A DNA stretch of 39,998 nucleotides from Pseudomonas kairouanensis (GCF_004682055.1 NZ_QUZU01000054.1:1-39998), one strand, 5' to 3'; positions 1 through 7,771 are shown, counted from the first letter of the stretch. The notes: a model not told the origin generated them from the sequence alone. Made by a program: numbers and translations.

Positions 1-74
1 CGAATGCGGTGTATCAGCCAATGAATGAGTTGCCTGACACACCGCATTCGCGAGCAAGCCCGCTCCCACATTTG
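1..74. repeat. REPIN, left end cut by the window edge
   Basis: Bases 1-12 (CGAATGCGGTGT) are the reverse complement of ACACCGCATTCG at about 40-51. The latter runs into CGCGAGCAAGCCCGCTCCCAC. This is the inner loop and right-hand REP of a REPIN; the left REP lies outside the window. The same variant recurs at 1647-1733. It lies upstream of fliK and probably marks the end of the preceding transcription unit. Confidence 0.8.
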
Positions 75-232
75 GGTCTCCATACATCAGGTAGATAGTG
101 GTTTGCTCTGGCTCGCCGAAAAGTGTCCACCATGTCTGCGGTCCGTACAGGCTTTTCCAAAGTGACCCGCCGTAAGGGCGGAATCATAATCAGCCGGTAA
201 CGGCACACCATAAAACACAATCCAGCCAAACC

Positions 233-248
233 TGGCCCGACTCTTGCT
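233..248 (+). promoter_or_regulatory. sigma-54 promoter of fliK
   Basis: TGGCCCGACTCTTGCT matches the RpoN consensus TGGCAC-N5-TTGCW. The GG (234-235) and GC (246-247) pairs are exactly 10 bases apart. Transcription would start near 259, about 40 bases before the fliK ATG. RpoN with FleQ or FleR control of late flagellar genes is established in Pseudomonas. Which activator works here cannot be seen. Confidence 0.8.
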
Positions 249-299
249 CTACCTCCTGATACTGCATCCCCGACCCCCATGCAGTGGAGACCTTTACCT

Positions 300-1622
300 A
301 TGCCAGTCGCCCCCAATTCCCTTCTTCAGGCTGCCCCTGCGGCCAAGCCTCAAGCGCCCGCTGCCAACCAGCCGGTAGCGGCTGCGGACCCACGGGACAA
401 GGGCCCTGGCTTCGCTCAGGTGTTCGCCAACCAGGGCGCCAAACCCCCGGTGAAGGCCGATGACAATTCGCCCAAGCCCACGCGGGACAAGCCTGCCGAC
501 GCCAGCGCCAAGCCGGCAGCCGCCGACGACAAGCCTGCCGCCAGCAAGCCGGCGGTTGCCGATAGCGGCAATACCTTGCCTGCCAAGCCTGATGACAGCG
601 CGAGCAAGGACGACGACGCCCCCGCCGACCCGACCCTGGTGCAACAGCCACCCACTGACCCTGTGGTAGACCCGGCCATGATCGCCGCCGTTACCCCGGT
701 GGCCGTGCCGGTGCCCGTGGAAACCCCGGCGCCGGTGGCGGCGAAGGACGACAAGGCTCTGCCAGTGGTCGCAGCGCCGATTGCCGCCACCGATGACGCC
801 CAGCCCGCCTTCGACCCCGAGGCCGACCCCCTGGACGCCATGCCCGCCGTACGCCTGGCCATGGAGCAGGGTGGGCATGTGTCCGCCAGCAGCCAGGCAC
901 CGGCCAAGACCGCACCGACGCCGACCCTGGATCAGCCGACCGCCGCGCAGAACTTTGCGGCCGGCATGGCCACGATGGTTGATCAGCAAGCCAGCAAGGA
1001 CAGCACTGACCAAGGCGGCGACAAGGCCTTTGGTGCGCTGATCGATGACGGCCTCAAAGACCTCAAGAACGCCAGCAGCGACACCCGTGTCGATAACTTC
1101 GCCGACCGCCTGGCTGCGCTGACCCAGGCCGCCACGCCGAAGACCGCCAATGCCTTGCCGCCGCTGACCAATACCCCATTAGCCATGCACCAGAGCGGCT
1201 GGACCGACGAAATCGTCAACCGCGTGATGTACCTCTCCAGCGCCAACCTCAAGTCGGCGGAGATCCAGTTGCAACCGGCCGAACTCGGTCGCCTGGACAT
1301 CAAGGTCAACATGACCGCCGACCAGCAGGCCCAGGTCAACTTCATGAGCGCCCACCCGGTGGTGCGTGAAGCACTGGAAAGCCAGTCGGGCCGCCTGCGT
1401 GAGATGTTTGCCCAGCAGGGCATGGGGCAGGTGGACGTGAACGTGTCGGACCAGTCCCGTGGGCAGGAGCAGCAACAGCAGCAGGCGCAGACCGCTGGCG
1501 TGAGCCGCAGTGGCGGGCGCGGTAGCGATAGCGACAGTGGCGCCCATGCCGAGGTGGCTGAAGCGGTGGCACCAGTGACCTCTACCGTGATCGGCTCCAG
1601 CGCCGTCGATTACTACGCCTGA
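300..1622 (+). CDS. fliK: Flagellar hook-length control protein FliK
   Basis: FliK is the secreted molecular ruler that stops hook growth and switches export from hook to filament subunits, acting through FlhB. The protein is 440 aa. Residues up to about 290 are a low-complexity Ala/Pro/Asp/Lys-rich ruler region. The C-terminal part (about 300-400) is a Flg_hook domain, with the recognisable core QLQPAELGRLDIKV. A Gln-rich run (EQQQQQAQ) and a Ser/Gly tail follow. I chose ATG 300 because GGAGA at 286-290 is well spaced for it; the ATG at 279 has no such site. It stands alone behind its own sigma-54 promoter and is followed by a REPIN. Confidence 0.9.
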   Translation: MPVAPNSLLQAAPAAKPQAPAANQPVAAADPRDKGPGFAQVFANQGAKPPVKADDNSPKPTRDKPADASAKPAAADDKPAASKPAVADSGNTLPAKPDDSASKDDDAPADPTLVQQPPTDPVVDPAMIAAVTPVAVPVPVETPAPVAAKDDKALPVVAAPIAATDDAQPAFDPEADPLDAMPAVRLAMEQGGHVSASSQAPAKTAPTPTLDQPTAAQNFAAGMATMVDQQASKDSTDQGGDKAFGALIDDGLKDLKNASSDTRVDNFADRLAALTQAATPKTANALPPLTNTPLAMHQSGWTDEIVNRVMYLSSANLKSAEIQLQPAELGRLDIKVNMTADQQAQVNFMSAHPVVREALESQSGRLREMFAQQGMGQVDVNVSDQSRGQEQQQQQAQTAGVSRSGGRGSDSDSGAHAEVAEAVAPVTSTVIGSSAVDYYA

Positions 1623-1646
1623 TTTGAACGTTGCACAGGCCCAAAT

Positions 1647-1733
1647 GTGGGAGCGGGCTTACTCGCGAATGCGGTGTATCAGTCACACATGTACTGGCTG
1701 ACACACCGCATTCGCGAGCAAGCCCGCTCCCAC
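1647..1733. repeat. REPIN between fliK and fliL
   Basis: Two inverted REPs (GTGGGAGCGGGCTT at 1647 and AAGCCCGCTCCCAC ending at 1733) flank a shorter inverted pair, CGAATGCGGTGT and ACACCGCATTCG. The left REP reads GGGCTTACTCGCG where the right arm implies GGGCTTGCTCGCG, so one base has drifted. It begins 25 bases after the fliK stop and can fold into a long hairpin. Confidence 0.88.
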
Positions 1734-1790
1734 ACGGGGTCTGCGGTGTGGCCGATATTGTCGCCTTGTTCCAAGCTTGCCAGACAACTC

Positions 1791-1806
1791 TGGCATAACA
1801 CTTGCT
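1791..1806 (+). promoter_or_regulatory. sigma-54 promoter of the fliL operon
   Basis: TGGCATAACACTTGCT is close to the RpoN consensus, with GG (1792-1793) and GC (1804-1805) 10 bases apart. Transcription would start near 1817, about 40 bases before the fliL ATG. It would serve the fliLMNOPQR-flhB operon, a known RpoN/FleQ-dependent unit in P. aeruginosa. Confidence 0.85.
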
Positions 1807-1856
1807 CTTGCCTTTCCGTAGATCTATGAATCCCCGAATAGTGACGGATTATTGGC

Positions 1857-2357
1857 ATGGCGAAGAGCGACGACGCAGCAAAAGCACCCGCAGGCAAAGG
1901 CAAGCTCAAGCTTATCCTGTTGATAGTCGTAGGCCTGCTCCTGGCCATCGGCGCCTCGGTAGGGGGCACCTGGTACATCATGCACAGCAGTGCGAGCAAA
2001 CCGGCACCCGCCGCCGAAACCGCCACTAACGTCAAGCAACCGGCAATCTTCGAGCCGATGCTTCCGGCCTTTGTCGCCAACTTCAACCAGAACGGTCGTC
2101 AACGCTACCTGCAGGTGAGCATCACGTTGCTGGCGCGTAACGCGTCGGACCTGGACGCCCTCAAGGTGCACATGCCCGTGATCCGCAACAACCTGGTCAT
2201 GCTGTTCTCCGGGCAGAGCTTCGACACCCTGGCCACGCCGGTGGGCCAGGAAATGCTGCGCCAGAAGGTCACTGCCAGCGTGCAGGAAGTGGCCCAGAAG
2301 GAACTCGGCAAAGTCGTGGTCGAGCAGGCGCTCTTCACTAACTTCGTATTGCAGTAG
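1857..2357 (+). CDS. fliL: Flagellar basal body-associated protein FliL
   Basis: FliL is an inner-membrane protein that sits around the stator units and supports torque, notably under load and in swarming. The protein is 166 aa, the usual size. It has a short charged cytoplasmic N-terminus, one transmembrane segment at about 17-40 (LILLIVVGLLLAIGASVGG), and a periplasmic FliL domain ending FTNFVLQ. It is first in the fliLMNOPQR-flhB operon behind the sigma-54 promoter at 1791; fliM follows after 9 bases. The start lacks a strong Shine-Dalgarno site but fits homologue length. Confidence 0.93.
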   Translation: MAKSDDAAKAPAGKGKLKLILLIVVGLLLAIGASVGGTWYIMHSSASKPAPAAETATNVKQPAIFEPMLPAFVANFNQNGRQRYLQVSITLLARNASDLDALKVHMPVIRNNLVMLFSGQSFDTLATPVGQEMLRQKVTASVQEVAQKELGKVVVEQALFTNFVLQ

Positions 2358-2366
2358 GATCACGAC

Positions 2367-3335
2367 ATGGCCGTGCAAGACCTGCTGTCCCAGGATGAAA
2401 TCGACGCGCTGCTCCATGGCGTCGACGATGGTCTGGTACAGACCGAAATGGCTGCCGAACCCGGCAGCGTCAAAAGTTATGACCTGACCAGCCAGGATCG
2501 CATCGTCCGTGGACGCATGCCGACCCTGGAAATGATCAACGAACGTTTCGCCCGCTATACCCGCATCAGCATGTTCAACATGCTGCGCCGTTCGGCGGAC
2601 GTGGCGGTGGGCGGTGTGCAGGTGATGAAGTTCGGTGAATACGTGCACTCGCTGTACGTGCCCACCAGCCTCAACCTGGTCAAGATCAAGCCACTGCGCG
2701 GCACTGCGCTGTTCATCCTTGACGCCAAGTTGGTGTTCAAGCTGGTGGACAACTTCTTCGGCGGCGATGGCCGTCACGCCAAGATCGAAGGCCGTGAGTT
2801 CACCCCCACGGAGCTGCGGGTGGTGCGCATGGTGCTGGAGCAAGCCTTCATCGACTTGAAGGAAGCCTGGCAGGCGATCATGGAAGTCAACTTCGAGTAC
2901 ATCAACTCGGAAGTGAACCCGGCCATGGCCAACATCGTCGGCCCCAGCGAAGCCATTGTGGTGTCCACCTTCCACATCGAACTCGATGGCGGTGGCGGCG
3001 ACCTGCACGTGACCATGCCGTATTCGATGATCGAACCGGTGCGCGAGATGCTCGATGCCGGCTTCCAGTCCGACCTCGACGACCAGGACGAACGCTGGGT
3101 CAAGGCCCTGCGCGAAGACCTGCTGGACGTGGACGTGCCACTGAGCGCCACCGTGGCCCGTCGCCAGTTGCGTCTGCGGGACATTTTGCACATGCAGCCG
3201 GGGGACATCATCCCTGTCGAATTGCCGGAAGAAATGATCATGCGCGCCAACGGCGTGCCGTCGTTCAAGGTCAAGTTGGGATCCCACAAAGGGAACCTGG
3301 CGTTGCAGGTGGTTGAGCCAATCAACCGCCGCTGA
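2367..3335 (+). CDS. fliM: Flagellar motor switch protein FliM
   Basis: FliM is the middle layer of the cytoplasmic C-ring and the docking site for phospho-CheY. The protein is 322 aa, full length. The N-terminal peptide SQDEIDALLHG (residues 8-18) is the classic EIDALL CheY-binding motif. The middle domain follows (GRMPTLEMINERFARY at about 49-64), then a C-terminal SpoA/FliN-like domain at about 250-320. AGGA lies just before the ATG. It sits in the switch/export operon between fliL and fliN. Confidence 0.96.
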   Translation: MAVQDLLSQDEIDALLHGVDDGLVQTEMAAEPGSVKSYDLTSQDRIVRGRMPTLEMINERFARYTRISMFNMLRRSADVAVGGVQVMKFGEYVHSLYVPTSLNLVKIKPLRGTALFILDAKLVFKLVDNFFGGDGRHAKIEGREFTPTELRVVRMVLEQAFIDLKEAWQAIMEVNFEYINSEVNPAMANIVGPSEAIVVSTFHIELDGGGGDLHVTMPYSMIEPVREMLDAGFQSDLDDQDERWVKALREDLLDVDVPLSATVARRQLRLRDILHMQPGDIIPVELPEEMIMRANGVPSFKVKLGSHKGNLALQVVEPINRR

Positions 3336-3378
3336 TTCACACCCAATTTATGAATGTTTGCTTCGCCGAGGACATGTA

Positions 3379-3846
3379 ATGGCTACCGAACACGAAAACA
3401 CTTCCGCCGAAGACCAGGCCCTGGCTGACGAATGGGCGGCTGCCCTGGAAGAAACCGGCGATGTTGGCCAAGACGATATCGACGCGCTGCTGGCCGCTGA
3501 CGCCGCCACCGCCCCCGCAGGCAACCGCTTGCCGATGGAAGAGTTCGGCAGCGTGCCGAAGAACAACGACCCGGTGACCCTCGATGGCCCGAACCTGGAT
3601 GTGATCCTCGACATCCCGGTGTCGATCTCCATGGAAGTGGGCAGCACCGAAATCAACATCCGTAACCTGCTGCAACTCAACCAGGGGTCGGTGATCGAGT
3701 TGGACCGTCTGGCCGGTGAGCCGCTGGACGTGCTGGTCAACGGCACCCTGATTGCCCACGGCGAAGTGGTGGTGGTCAACGAAAAGTTTGGCATTCGCCT
3801 GACCGACGTGATCAGCCCAAGTGAACGCATCAAGAAGCTGCGCTGA
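3379..3846 (+). CDS. fliN: Flagellar motor switch protein FliN
   Basis: FliN forms the base of the C-ring and also docks the export ATPase complex through FliH. The protein is 155 aa. An acidic N-terminal extension of about 75 residues precedes the SpoA domain (LDVILDIPVSISMEVGSTEI, then FGIRLTDVISPSERIKKL at the C-terminus). I chose ATG 3379 because GAGGA (3368-3372) precedes it; an earlier in-frame start at 3313 would overlap fliM and has no support. The N-terminus carries GQDDIDALLA (about 30-39), which resembles the EIDALL motif of FliM. Confidence 0.94.
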   Translation: MATEHENTSAEDQALADEWAAALEETGDVGQDDIDALLAADAATAPAGNRLPMEEFGSVPKNNDPVTLDGPNLDVILDIPVSISMEVGSTEINIRNLLQLNQGSVIELDRLAGEPLDVLVNGTLIAHGEVVVVNEKFGIRLTDVISPSERIKKLR

Positions 3847-3847
3847 T

Positions 3848-4279
3848 ATGAAACGCCTGATGGTAGGACTCTGCGCAGCGCTGCCATTGGGCGTCATGGC
3901 GGCGGAGCCGATGGCCCAGGCCGCCGCTGCGGCGCCGGCCAGTCTCGGTGGCCAGTTGACTCAGCTGGTGCTGGGCCTGCTGCTGGTGGTGGGCCTGATC
4001 TTTGTGCTGGCCTGGCTGATGCGCCGCGTGCAGCGCGTAGGGCCGGGCAACGGCCAGGTCATCGAGCTGGTGGGCTCCCGCGCCCTCGGCCCACGGGACC
4101 GGCTGGTACTGGTGCAGGTGGGGGAGGAGCAGATTCTTTTGGGTATTACTCCAGGCCGCATCACTCCGTTGCATGTGCTCAAGACCCCGGTCAACGTGGA
4201 TCAGGCCCAGCCTGCCACGCCAGAATTCGCCCAGCGCCTGATGGAATTGCTGGGCAAGGATCAGAAGGATAAGAAGTAA
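3848..4279 (+). CDS. fliO: Flagellar biosynthesis protein FliO
   Basis: FliO is a membrane chaperone that helps assemble FliP into the export gate. The protein is 143 aa. It has a signal-like N-terminus (LMVGLCAALPLGVMA), an Ala-rich stretch, a transmembrane helix at about 35-57 (LVLGLLLVVGLIFVLAWLM) and a small cytoplasmic domain ending GKDQKDKK. I chose ATG 3848, one base after the fliN stop, rather than the in-frame ATG at 3821 inside fliN. Its stop codon overlaps the fliP start by one base, which suggests coupled translation. Confidence 0.87.
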   Translation: MKRLMVGLCAALPLGVMAAEPMAQAAAAAPASLGGQLTQLVLGLLLVVGLIFVLAWLMRRVQRVGPGNGQVIELVGSRALGPRDRLVLVQVGEEQILLGITPGRITPLHVLKTPVNVDQAQPATPEFAQRLMELLGKDQKDKK

Positions 4280-5022
4280 TGCGCGTTTTATTGACGCTCA
4301 TGCTGTTGCTGGCCGCGCCGTTGGCGCTGGCCGCCGACCCATTGTCGATCCCGGCGATCACCCTGGGCACCAACGCGGCGGGCGCACAGGAGTATTCGGT
4401 CAGCCTGCAGATCCTGCTGATCATGACCGCGCTGAGTTTTATCCCGGCGTTCGTCATGCTGATGACCAGCTTTACCCGCATCATCATCGTGTTCTCGATC
4501 CTGCGTCAGGCCCTGGGCCTGCAGCAGACTCCGTCGAACCAGATCCTCACCGGCATGGCCTTGTTCCTGACGCTGTTCATCATGGCGCCGGTGTTCGACA
4601 AGGTGAACCAGCAAGCCTTGCAGCCCTACCTGGCAGAAACCATCACGGCCCAGGTCGCCATCGACAAGGCCCAGGGCCCGATCAAGGACTTCATGCTGTC
4701 GCAAACCCGCTCCAGCGACCTTGAGCTGTTCATGCGCCTGTCCAAGCGCACCGACATCGCCACCCCGGATCAGGCGCCGCTGACCATCCTGGTACCGGCG
4801 TTCGTGACCTCGGAATTGAAGACGGCGTTTCAGATCGGCTTCATGATCTTTATCCCGTTCCTGATCATCGACCTGGTGGTGGCGAGCGTGCTGATGGCCA
4901 TGGGTATGATGATGCTGTCGCCGCTGATCATCTCGTTGCCGTTCAAGATCATGCTGTTTGTGCTAGTGGACGGCTGGGCGCTGATTATCGGCACCCTGGC
5001 CGGCAGTTTCGGCGGGGTATAG
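4279..5022 (+). CDS. fliP: Flagellar export gate protein FliP
   Basis: FliP forms, with FliQ and FliR, the helical core of the flagellar type III export gate. The protein is 247 aa. It begins with a cleavable signal peptide (MRVLLTLMLLLAAPLALA), followed by transmembrane segments. Family signatures include SFTRIIIVFSILRQALGLQQTP at about 73-94 (fewer than 20 residues are diagnostic: RQALGLQQTPSNQIL) and the C-terminal block FKIMLFVLVDGWALI. It overlaps the fliO stop (TAATG) and is followed by fliQ after 4 bases. Confidence 0.96.
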   Translation: MRVLLTLMLLLAAPLALAADPLSIPAITLGTNAAGAQEYSVSLQILLIMTALSFIPAFVMLMTSFTRIIIVFSILRQALGLQQTPSNQILTGMALFLTLFIMAPVFDKVNQQALQPYLAETITAQVAIDKAQGPIKDFMLSQTRSSDLELFMRLSKRTDIATPDQAPLTILVPAFVTSELKTAFQIGFMIFIPFLIIDLVVASVLMAMGMMMLSPLIISLPFKIMLFVLVDGWALIIGTLAGSFGGV

Positions 5023-5026
5023 CGCT

Positions 5027-5296
5027 ATGACTCCAGAAGTTGCCGTCGACCTGTTCCGAGAAGCGCTGTGGCTGACCACCATGATGGTGGCGGTGCTGGT
5101 GGTGCCCAGCCTGTTGGTGGGCCTGCTGGTGGCGATGTTCCAGGCCGCGACGCAGATCAACGAACAAACCTTGAGCTTCCTGCCGCGCCTGTTGGTGATG
5201 CTGATCACGCTGATCGTCGCAGGTCCCTGGCTGGTGCAAACCTTCATGGAATACATCCTGCAGCTGTACGGCAGTATTCCCCAGTTGATCGGCTGA
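5027..5296 (+). CDS. fliQ: Flagellar export gate protein FliQ
   Basis: FliQ is a small hairpin membrane protein present in several copies in the FliPQR export gate. The protein is 89 aa, the standard size. It has two transmembrane helices: LTTMMVAVLVVPSLLVGLLV (about 16-35) and a second around 52-74. The conserved link FQAATQINEQTLSFLPRL lies between them. The start follows the fliP stop by 4 bases. Confidence 0.95.
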   Translation: MTPEVAVDLFREALWLTTMMVAVLVVPSLLVGLLVAMFQAATQINEQTLSFLPRLLVMLITLIVAGPWLVQTFMEYILQLYGSIPQLIG

Positions 5297-5300
5297 CCCG

Positions 5301-6086
5301 ATGCAGTCTTTGCTGGCATTGACTGACGTCCAGATCAGTACTTGGGTGGCGTCCTTTATCCTGCCGCTGTTTCGCGTGACCGCGATGCTGATGGCCATGC
5401 CGGTATTCGGCACGACCCTGGTACCACGTCGCGTGCGCCTGTACTTCGCGGTGGCGATTACCGTGGTGATCGTGCCCGGCTTGCCCGCGATGCCGCCGGT
5501 CAATGCCATTGACCTGAGTGCGCTGTTGTTGATTGCCGAGCAGATCCTGATCGGCGCCATGCTGGGGTTTTCCCTGACGTTGTTTTTCCAGGCATTCGTG
5601 ATTGCCGGGCAAATCATTTCGATCCAGATGGGCATGGGCTTTGCGTCCATGATCGACCCCACCAACGGCGTGTCGGCGGCAGTCATCGGGCAATTTCTGA
5701 CCATGTTGGTGACCTTGCTGTTCCTGGCCATGAACGGTCACCTGGTGGCGTTTGAGGTGTTGACCGAGAGCTTCACCACCTTGCCGGTGGGCTCGGGCCT
5801 GGTGGTCAATCATTTCTGGGAAATGGTCGGGCGCCTGGGGTGGGTGCTGGGCGCCTCCCTGTTGCTGGTGTTGCCGGCGATCACGGCGTTGCTGGTGGTC
5901 AACATCGCCTTTGGCGTGATGACCCGCGCCGCGCCGCAGTTGAACATCTTCTCCATCGGTTTCCCCTTGACCCTGGTGTTGGGCATGGGGATTTTCTGGA
6001 TCGGCCTGGCCGACATTCTCAATCAGTATCAACCGCTGGCGAGCGACGCCTTGCAGTTTTTACGTGATCTGGCACGGGCGCGCTGA
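5301..6086 (+). CDS. fliR: Flagellar export gate protein FliR
   Basis: FliR is the single-copy component that closes the FliPQR export gate helix. The protein is 261 aa and very hydrophobic, with about six membrane segments. The family block GMGFASMIDPTNGVSAAVIG lies at about 113-132. The C-terminal region has VMTRAAPQLNIFSIGFPLTL, typical of FliR. The start lies 4 bases after fliQ, and flhB begins 2 bases after the stop. Confidence 0.95.
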   Translation: MQSLLALTDVQISTWVASFILPLFRVTAMLMAMPVFGTTLVPRRVRLYFAVAITVVIVPGLPAMPPVNAIDLSALLLIAEQILIGAMLGFSLTLFFQAFVIAGQIISIQMGMGFASMIDPTNGVSAAVIGQFLTMLVTLLFLAMNGHLVAFEVLTESFTTLPVGSGLVVNHFWEMVGRLGWVLGASLLLVLPAITALLVVNIAFGVMTRAAPQLNIFSIGFPLTLVLGMGIFWIGLADILNQYQPLASDALQFLRDLARAR

Positions 6087-6088
6087 GC

Positions 6089-7225
6089 ATGGCCGAAAGC
6101 GAGAGTGGTCAGGACAAAACAGAAGACCCCACGGAGAAACGCAAAAAGGACTCCAGGGAAAAGGGCGAGATTGCGCGCTCCAAAGAGCTCAATACCTTCG
6201 CCACCATGATGGCCGGCGCCGGCGCCTTGCTGATCTACGGCGGTGGCCTGGCGCTGGACCTGATGGAGTTGATGAAACTCAACTTTTCCTTGCCCCGCGA
6301 AGTACTCCTGAGCCCCGGCGCCATGGGCCAGTACCTGATGCATTCGGGCAAGATCGCACTGCTGGCGGTGCAGCCGGTGCTGATCACCTTGCTGTTGGCT
6401 GCGCTGATCGGCCCGGTGGCGCTCGGTGGCTGGCTGTTTGCCGCCGGCAGCATGGCACCCAAGTTCAGCCGCATGAACCCGGCCGCCGGGCTCAAGCGCA
6501 TGTTTTCGGCCAAGGCGCTGGTGGAGCTGCTCAAGGCCTTGGCCAAGTTCATCCTGATCCTGGTGGTGGCGCTGGTGGTGTTGACCTCGGACATCGACGA
6601 CCTGTTGCGCATCGCCCATGAGCCTTTGGAGTCGGCGATCATCCACAGCGTGCAGGTGGTGGGCTGGAGCGCGCTGTGGATGGCGCTGGGGCTGATCCTT
6701 ATCGCGGCGGTGGATGCGCCGATCCAGTTGTGGGAAAGCCACAAGAAACTGCTGATGACCAAGCAGGAAGTGCGCGACGAACACAAGGACCAGGAAGGCC
6801 GCCCCGAGGTCAAGCAACGCATTCGCCAACTGCAGCGGGAGATGTCCCAGCGCAAGATGATGGCCTCGGTGCCCGACGCCGACGTGGTCATCACCAACCC
6901 GACCCACTACGCCGTGGCCCTCAAGTACGACCCGGAGAAGGGTGGGGCGCCAATGCTGCTGGCCAAGGGCAGTGACTTTACTGCGTTGAAGATCCGCGAG
7001 ATTGCGGTGGCCAACGACATCCTGCTGCTGGAGTCGCCGGAGCTGGCGCGGTCGATCTTCTATTCCACGGACCTCGACCAGGAAATCCCCGCCGGGCTGT
7101 ACCTGGCCGTGGCCCAGGTGCTGGCGTATGTCTATCAGATTCGCCAGTACCGTGCAGGCAAGGGCAAGCGCCCGGATCCTCTGAAAGACCTGCCGATTCC
7201 GCCGGAATTGCGCCGCGATTCGTGA
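6089..7225 (+). CDS. flhB: Flagellar export specificity switch FlhB
   Basis: FlhB is an inner-membrane export protein whose cytoplasmic domain cleaves itself and switches export from hook to filament substrates after a signal from FliK. The protein is 378 aa. The charged N-terminus (DKTEDPTEKRKKDSREKG) is typical. Four membrane segments follow. The autocleavage motif NPTH is at residues 270-273, intact. The C-terminal tail ends PIPPELRRDS. It is the last gene of the operon that starts at fliL. Confidence 0.96.
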   Translation: MAESESGQDKTEDPTEKRKKDSREKGEIARSKELNTFATMMAGAGALLIYGGGLALDLMELMKLNFSLPREVLLSPGAMGQYLMHSGKIALLAVQPVLITLLLAALIGPVALGGWLFAAGSMAPKFSRMNPAAGLKRMFSAKALVELLKALAKFILILVVALVVLTSDIDDLLRIAHEPLESAIIHSVQVVGWSALWMALGLILIAAVDAPIQLWESHKKLLMTKQEVRDEHKDQEGRPEVKQRIRQLQREMSQRKMMASVPDADVVITNPTHYAVALKYDPEKGGAPMLLAKGSDFTALKIREIAVANDILLLESPELARSIFYSTDLDQEIPAGLYLAVAQVLAYVYQIRQYRAGKGKRPDPLKDLPIPPELRRDS

Positions 7226-7274
7226 TCTGTTCTGGGGTTTGCCTTTCTACCGTTCGTCGTAAGCTTCCTTTGAC

Positions 7275-7290
7275 CTGTCAACTTTGACAG
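7275..7290. promoter_or_regulatory. Perfect 7-bp inverted repeat upstream of the cold-shock gene
   Basis: CTGTCAA and TTGACAG face each other across 2 bases (CT). The right arm contains TTGACA, a consensus -35 hexamer, at 7284-7289. No good -10 is visible 16-18 bases further on. The site is 69 bases before the csp ATG and could be an operator or part of its promoter. This is inference from symmetry only. Confidence 0.35.
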
Positions 7291-7358
7291 TAGCCAGCCT
7301 GTGCGCCTTCACGGTTTGATTGGACCGTAGGTTCAATGAAGGCAGTGGGAGTAACGCA

Positions 7359-7568
7359 ATGGCAAAGGCAACTGGCACGGTTAAATGGTTTAACGCAGAA
7401 AAAGGTTTTGGATTCATTGTCCAGGCTGCAGGAGGCGCTGATCTCTTTGTCCATTATTCCTCTATAAAAAGCGAAGGATTCAAAACCCTCGAGGAAGGTC
7501 AAAAAGTGGAATACGAGGTCAAGGAGGGCCAGAAGGGGCCGCAGGCCGACGATGTACGCGTAATCTGA
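7359..7568 (+). CDS. CspA-family cold-shock protein
   Basis: This is a small single-stranded nucleic acid-binding protein of the cold-shock domain family, which acts as an RNA chaperone or antiterminator in the cytoplasm. The protein is 69 aa, a complete OB fold. RNP-1 is visible as KGFGFI (about 17-22) and RNP-2 as LFVHYSSI (about 31-38). ATG 7359 follows GGGAG; an in-frame start at 7320 would add an atypical tail. It lies between flhB and flhA, and nothing ties it to motility except position. Which Csp paralogue it is, and whether it is cold-inducible, cannot be told. Confidence 0.93.
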   Translation: MAKATGTVKWFNAEKGFGFIVQAAGGADLFVHYSSIKSEGFKTLEEGQKVEYEVKEGQKGPQADDVRVI

Positions 7569-7623
7569 TCGCTTCCAAGCGAGCTTGGCGGTGTACTCAG
7601 TCAAGCCCGACACAAGGCTAAAT

Positions 7624-7710
7624 GTGGGAGGGGGCTTGCCCCCGATAGCGGTGGTTCAGCCAGCACATCTGATGCTGATCTACCGCTATCGGGGGCAAGC
7701 CCCCTCCCAC
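7624..7710. repeat. REPIN between csp and flhA
   Basis: GTGGGAGGGGGCTTGCCCCC at 7624 is mirrored by GGGGGCAAGCCCCCTCCCAC ending at 7710. Inner arms GATAGCGGT and ACCGCTATC are also inverted. This is the all-G/C variant of the REP head (GGGGGCTTGCCCCCGAT), unlike the GCGGGCTTGCTCGCGAA variant near fliK. It separates the csp gene from the flhA promoter. Confidence 0.9.
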
Positions 7711-7755
7711 ATTTGCTTTGCGCACAATCAATGTTCCCAACGGCCAACCTAAAGT

Positions 7756-7771
7756 TGGAAGGCTTCTTGCA
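7756..7771 (+). promoter_or_regulatory. sigma-54 promoter of flhA
   Basis: TGGAAGGCTTCTTGCA has the invariant GG (7757-7758) and GC (7769-7770) with exactly 10 bases between. The -24 half is weaker than at fliK and fliL (TGGAAG against TGGCAC). Transcription would start near 7782, about 50 bases before the flhA GTG. RpoN/FleQ control of flhA is known in P. aeruginosa. Confidence 0.7.

Noticed and set aside
294..1013. Long antisense open frames over fliK and over cheA (14391-16388)
   Set aside because: They are by-products of GC-rich codon use on the opposite strand; the His/Arg/Gly-rich translations match nothing.
1748..1757. GCCGATA as a sigma-28 -10 ahead of fliL
   Set aside because: No TCAAG-like -35 at the right distance (CACAC instead), while a strong sigma-54 site lies just downstream.
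7575..7588. CCAAGC-GA-GCTTGG as a terminator after csp
   Set aside because: The loop would be only 2 bases and no T-run follows.
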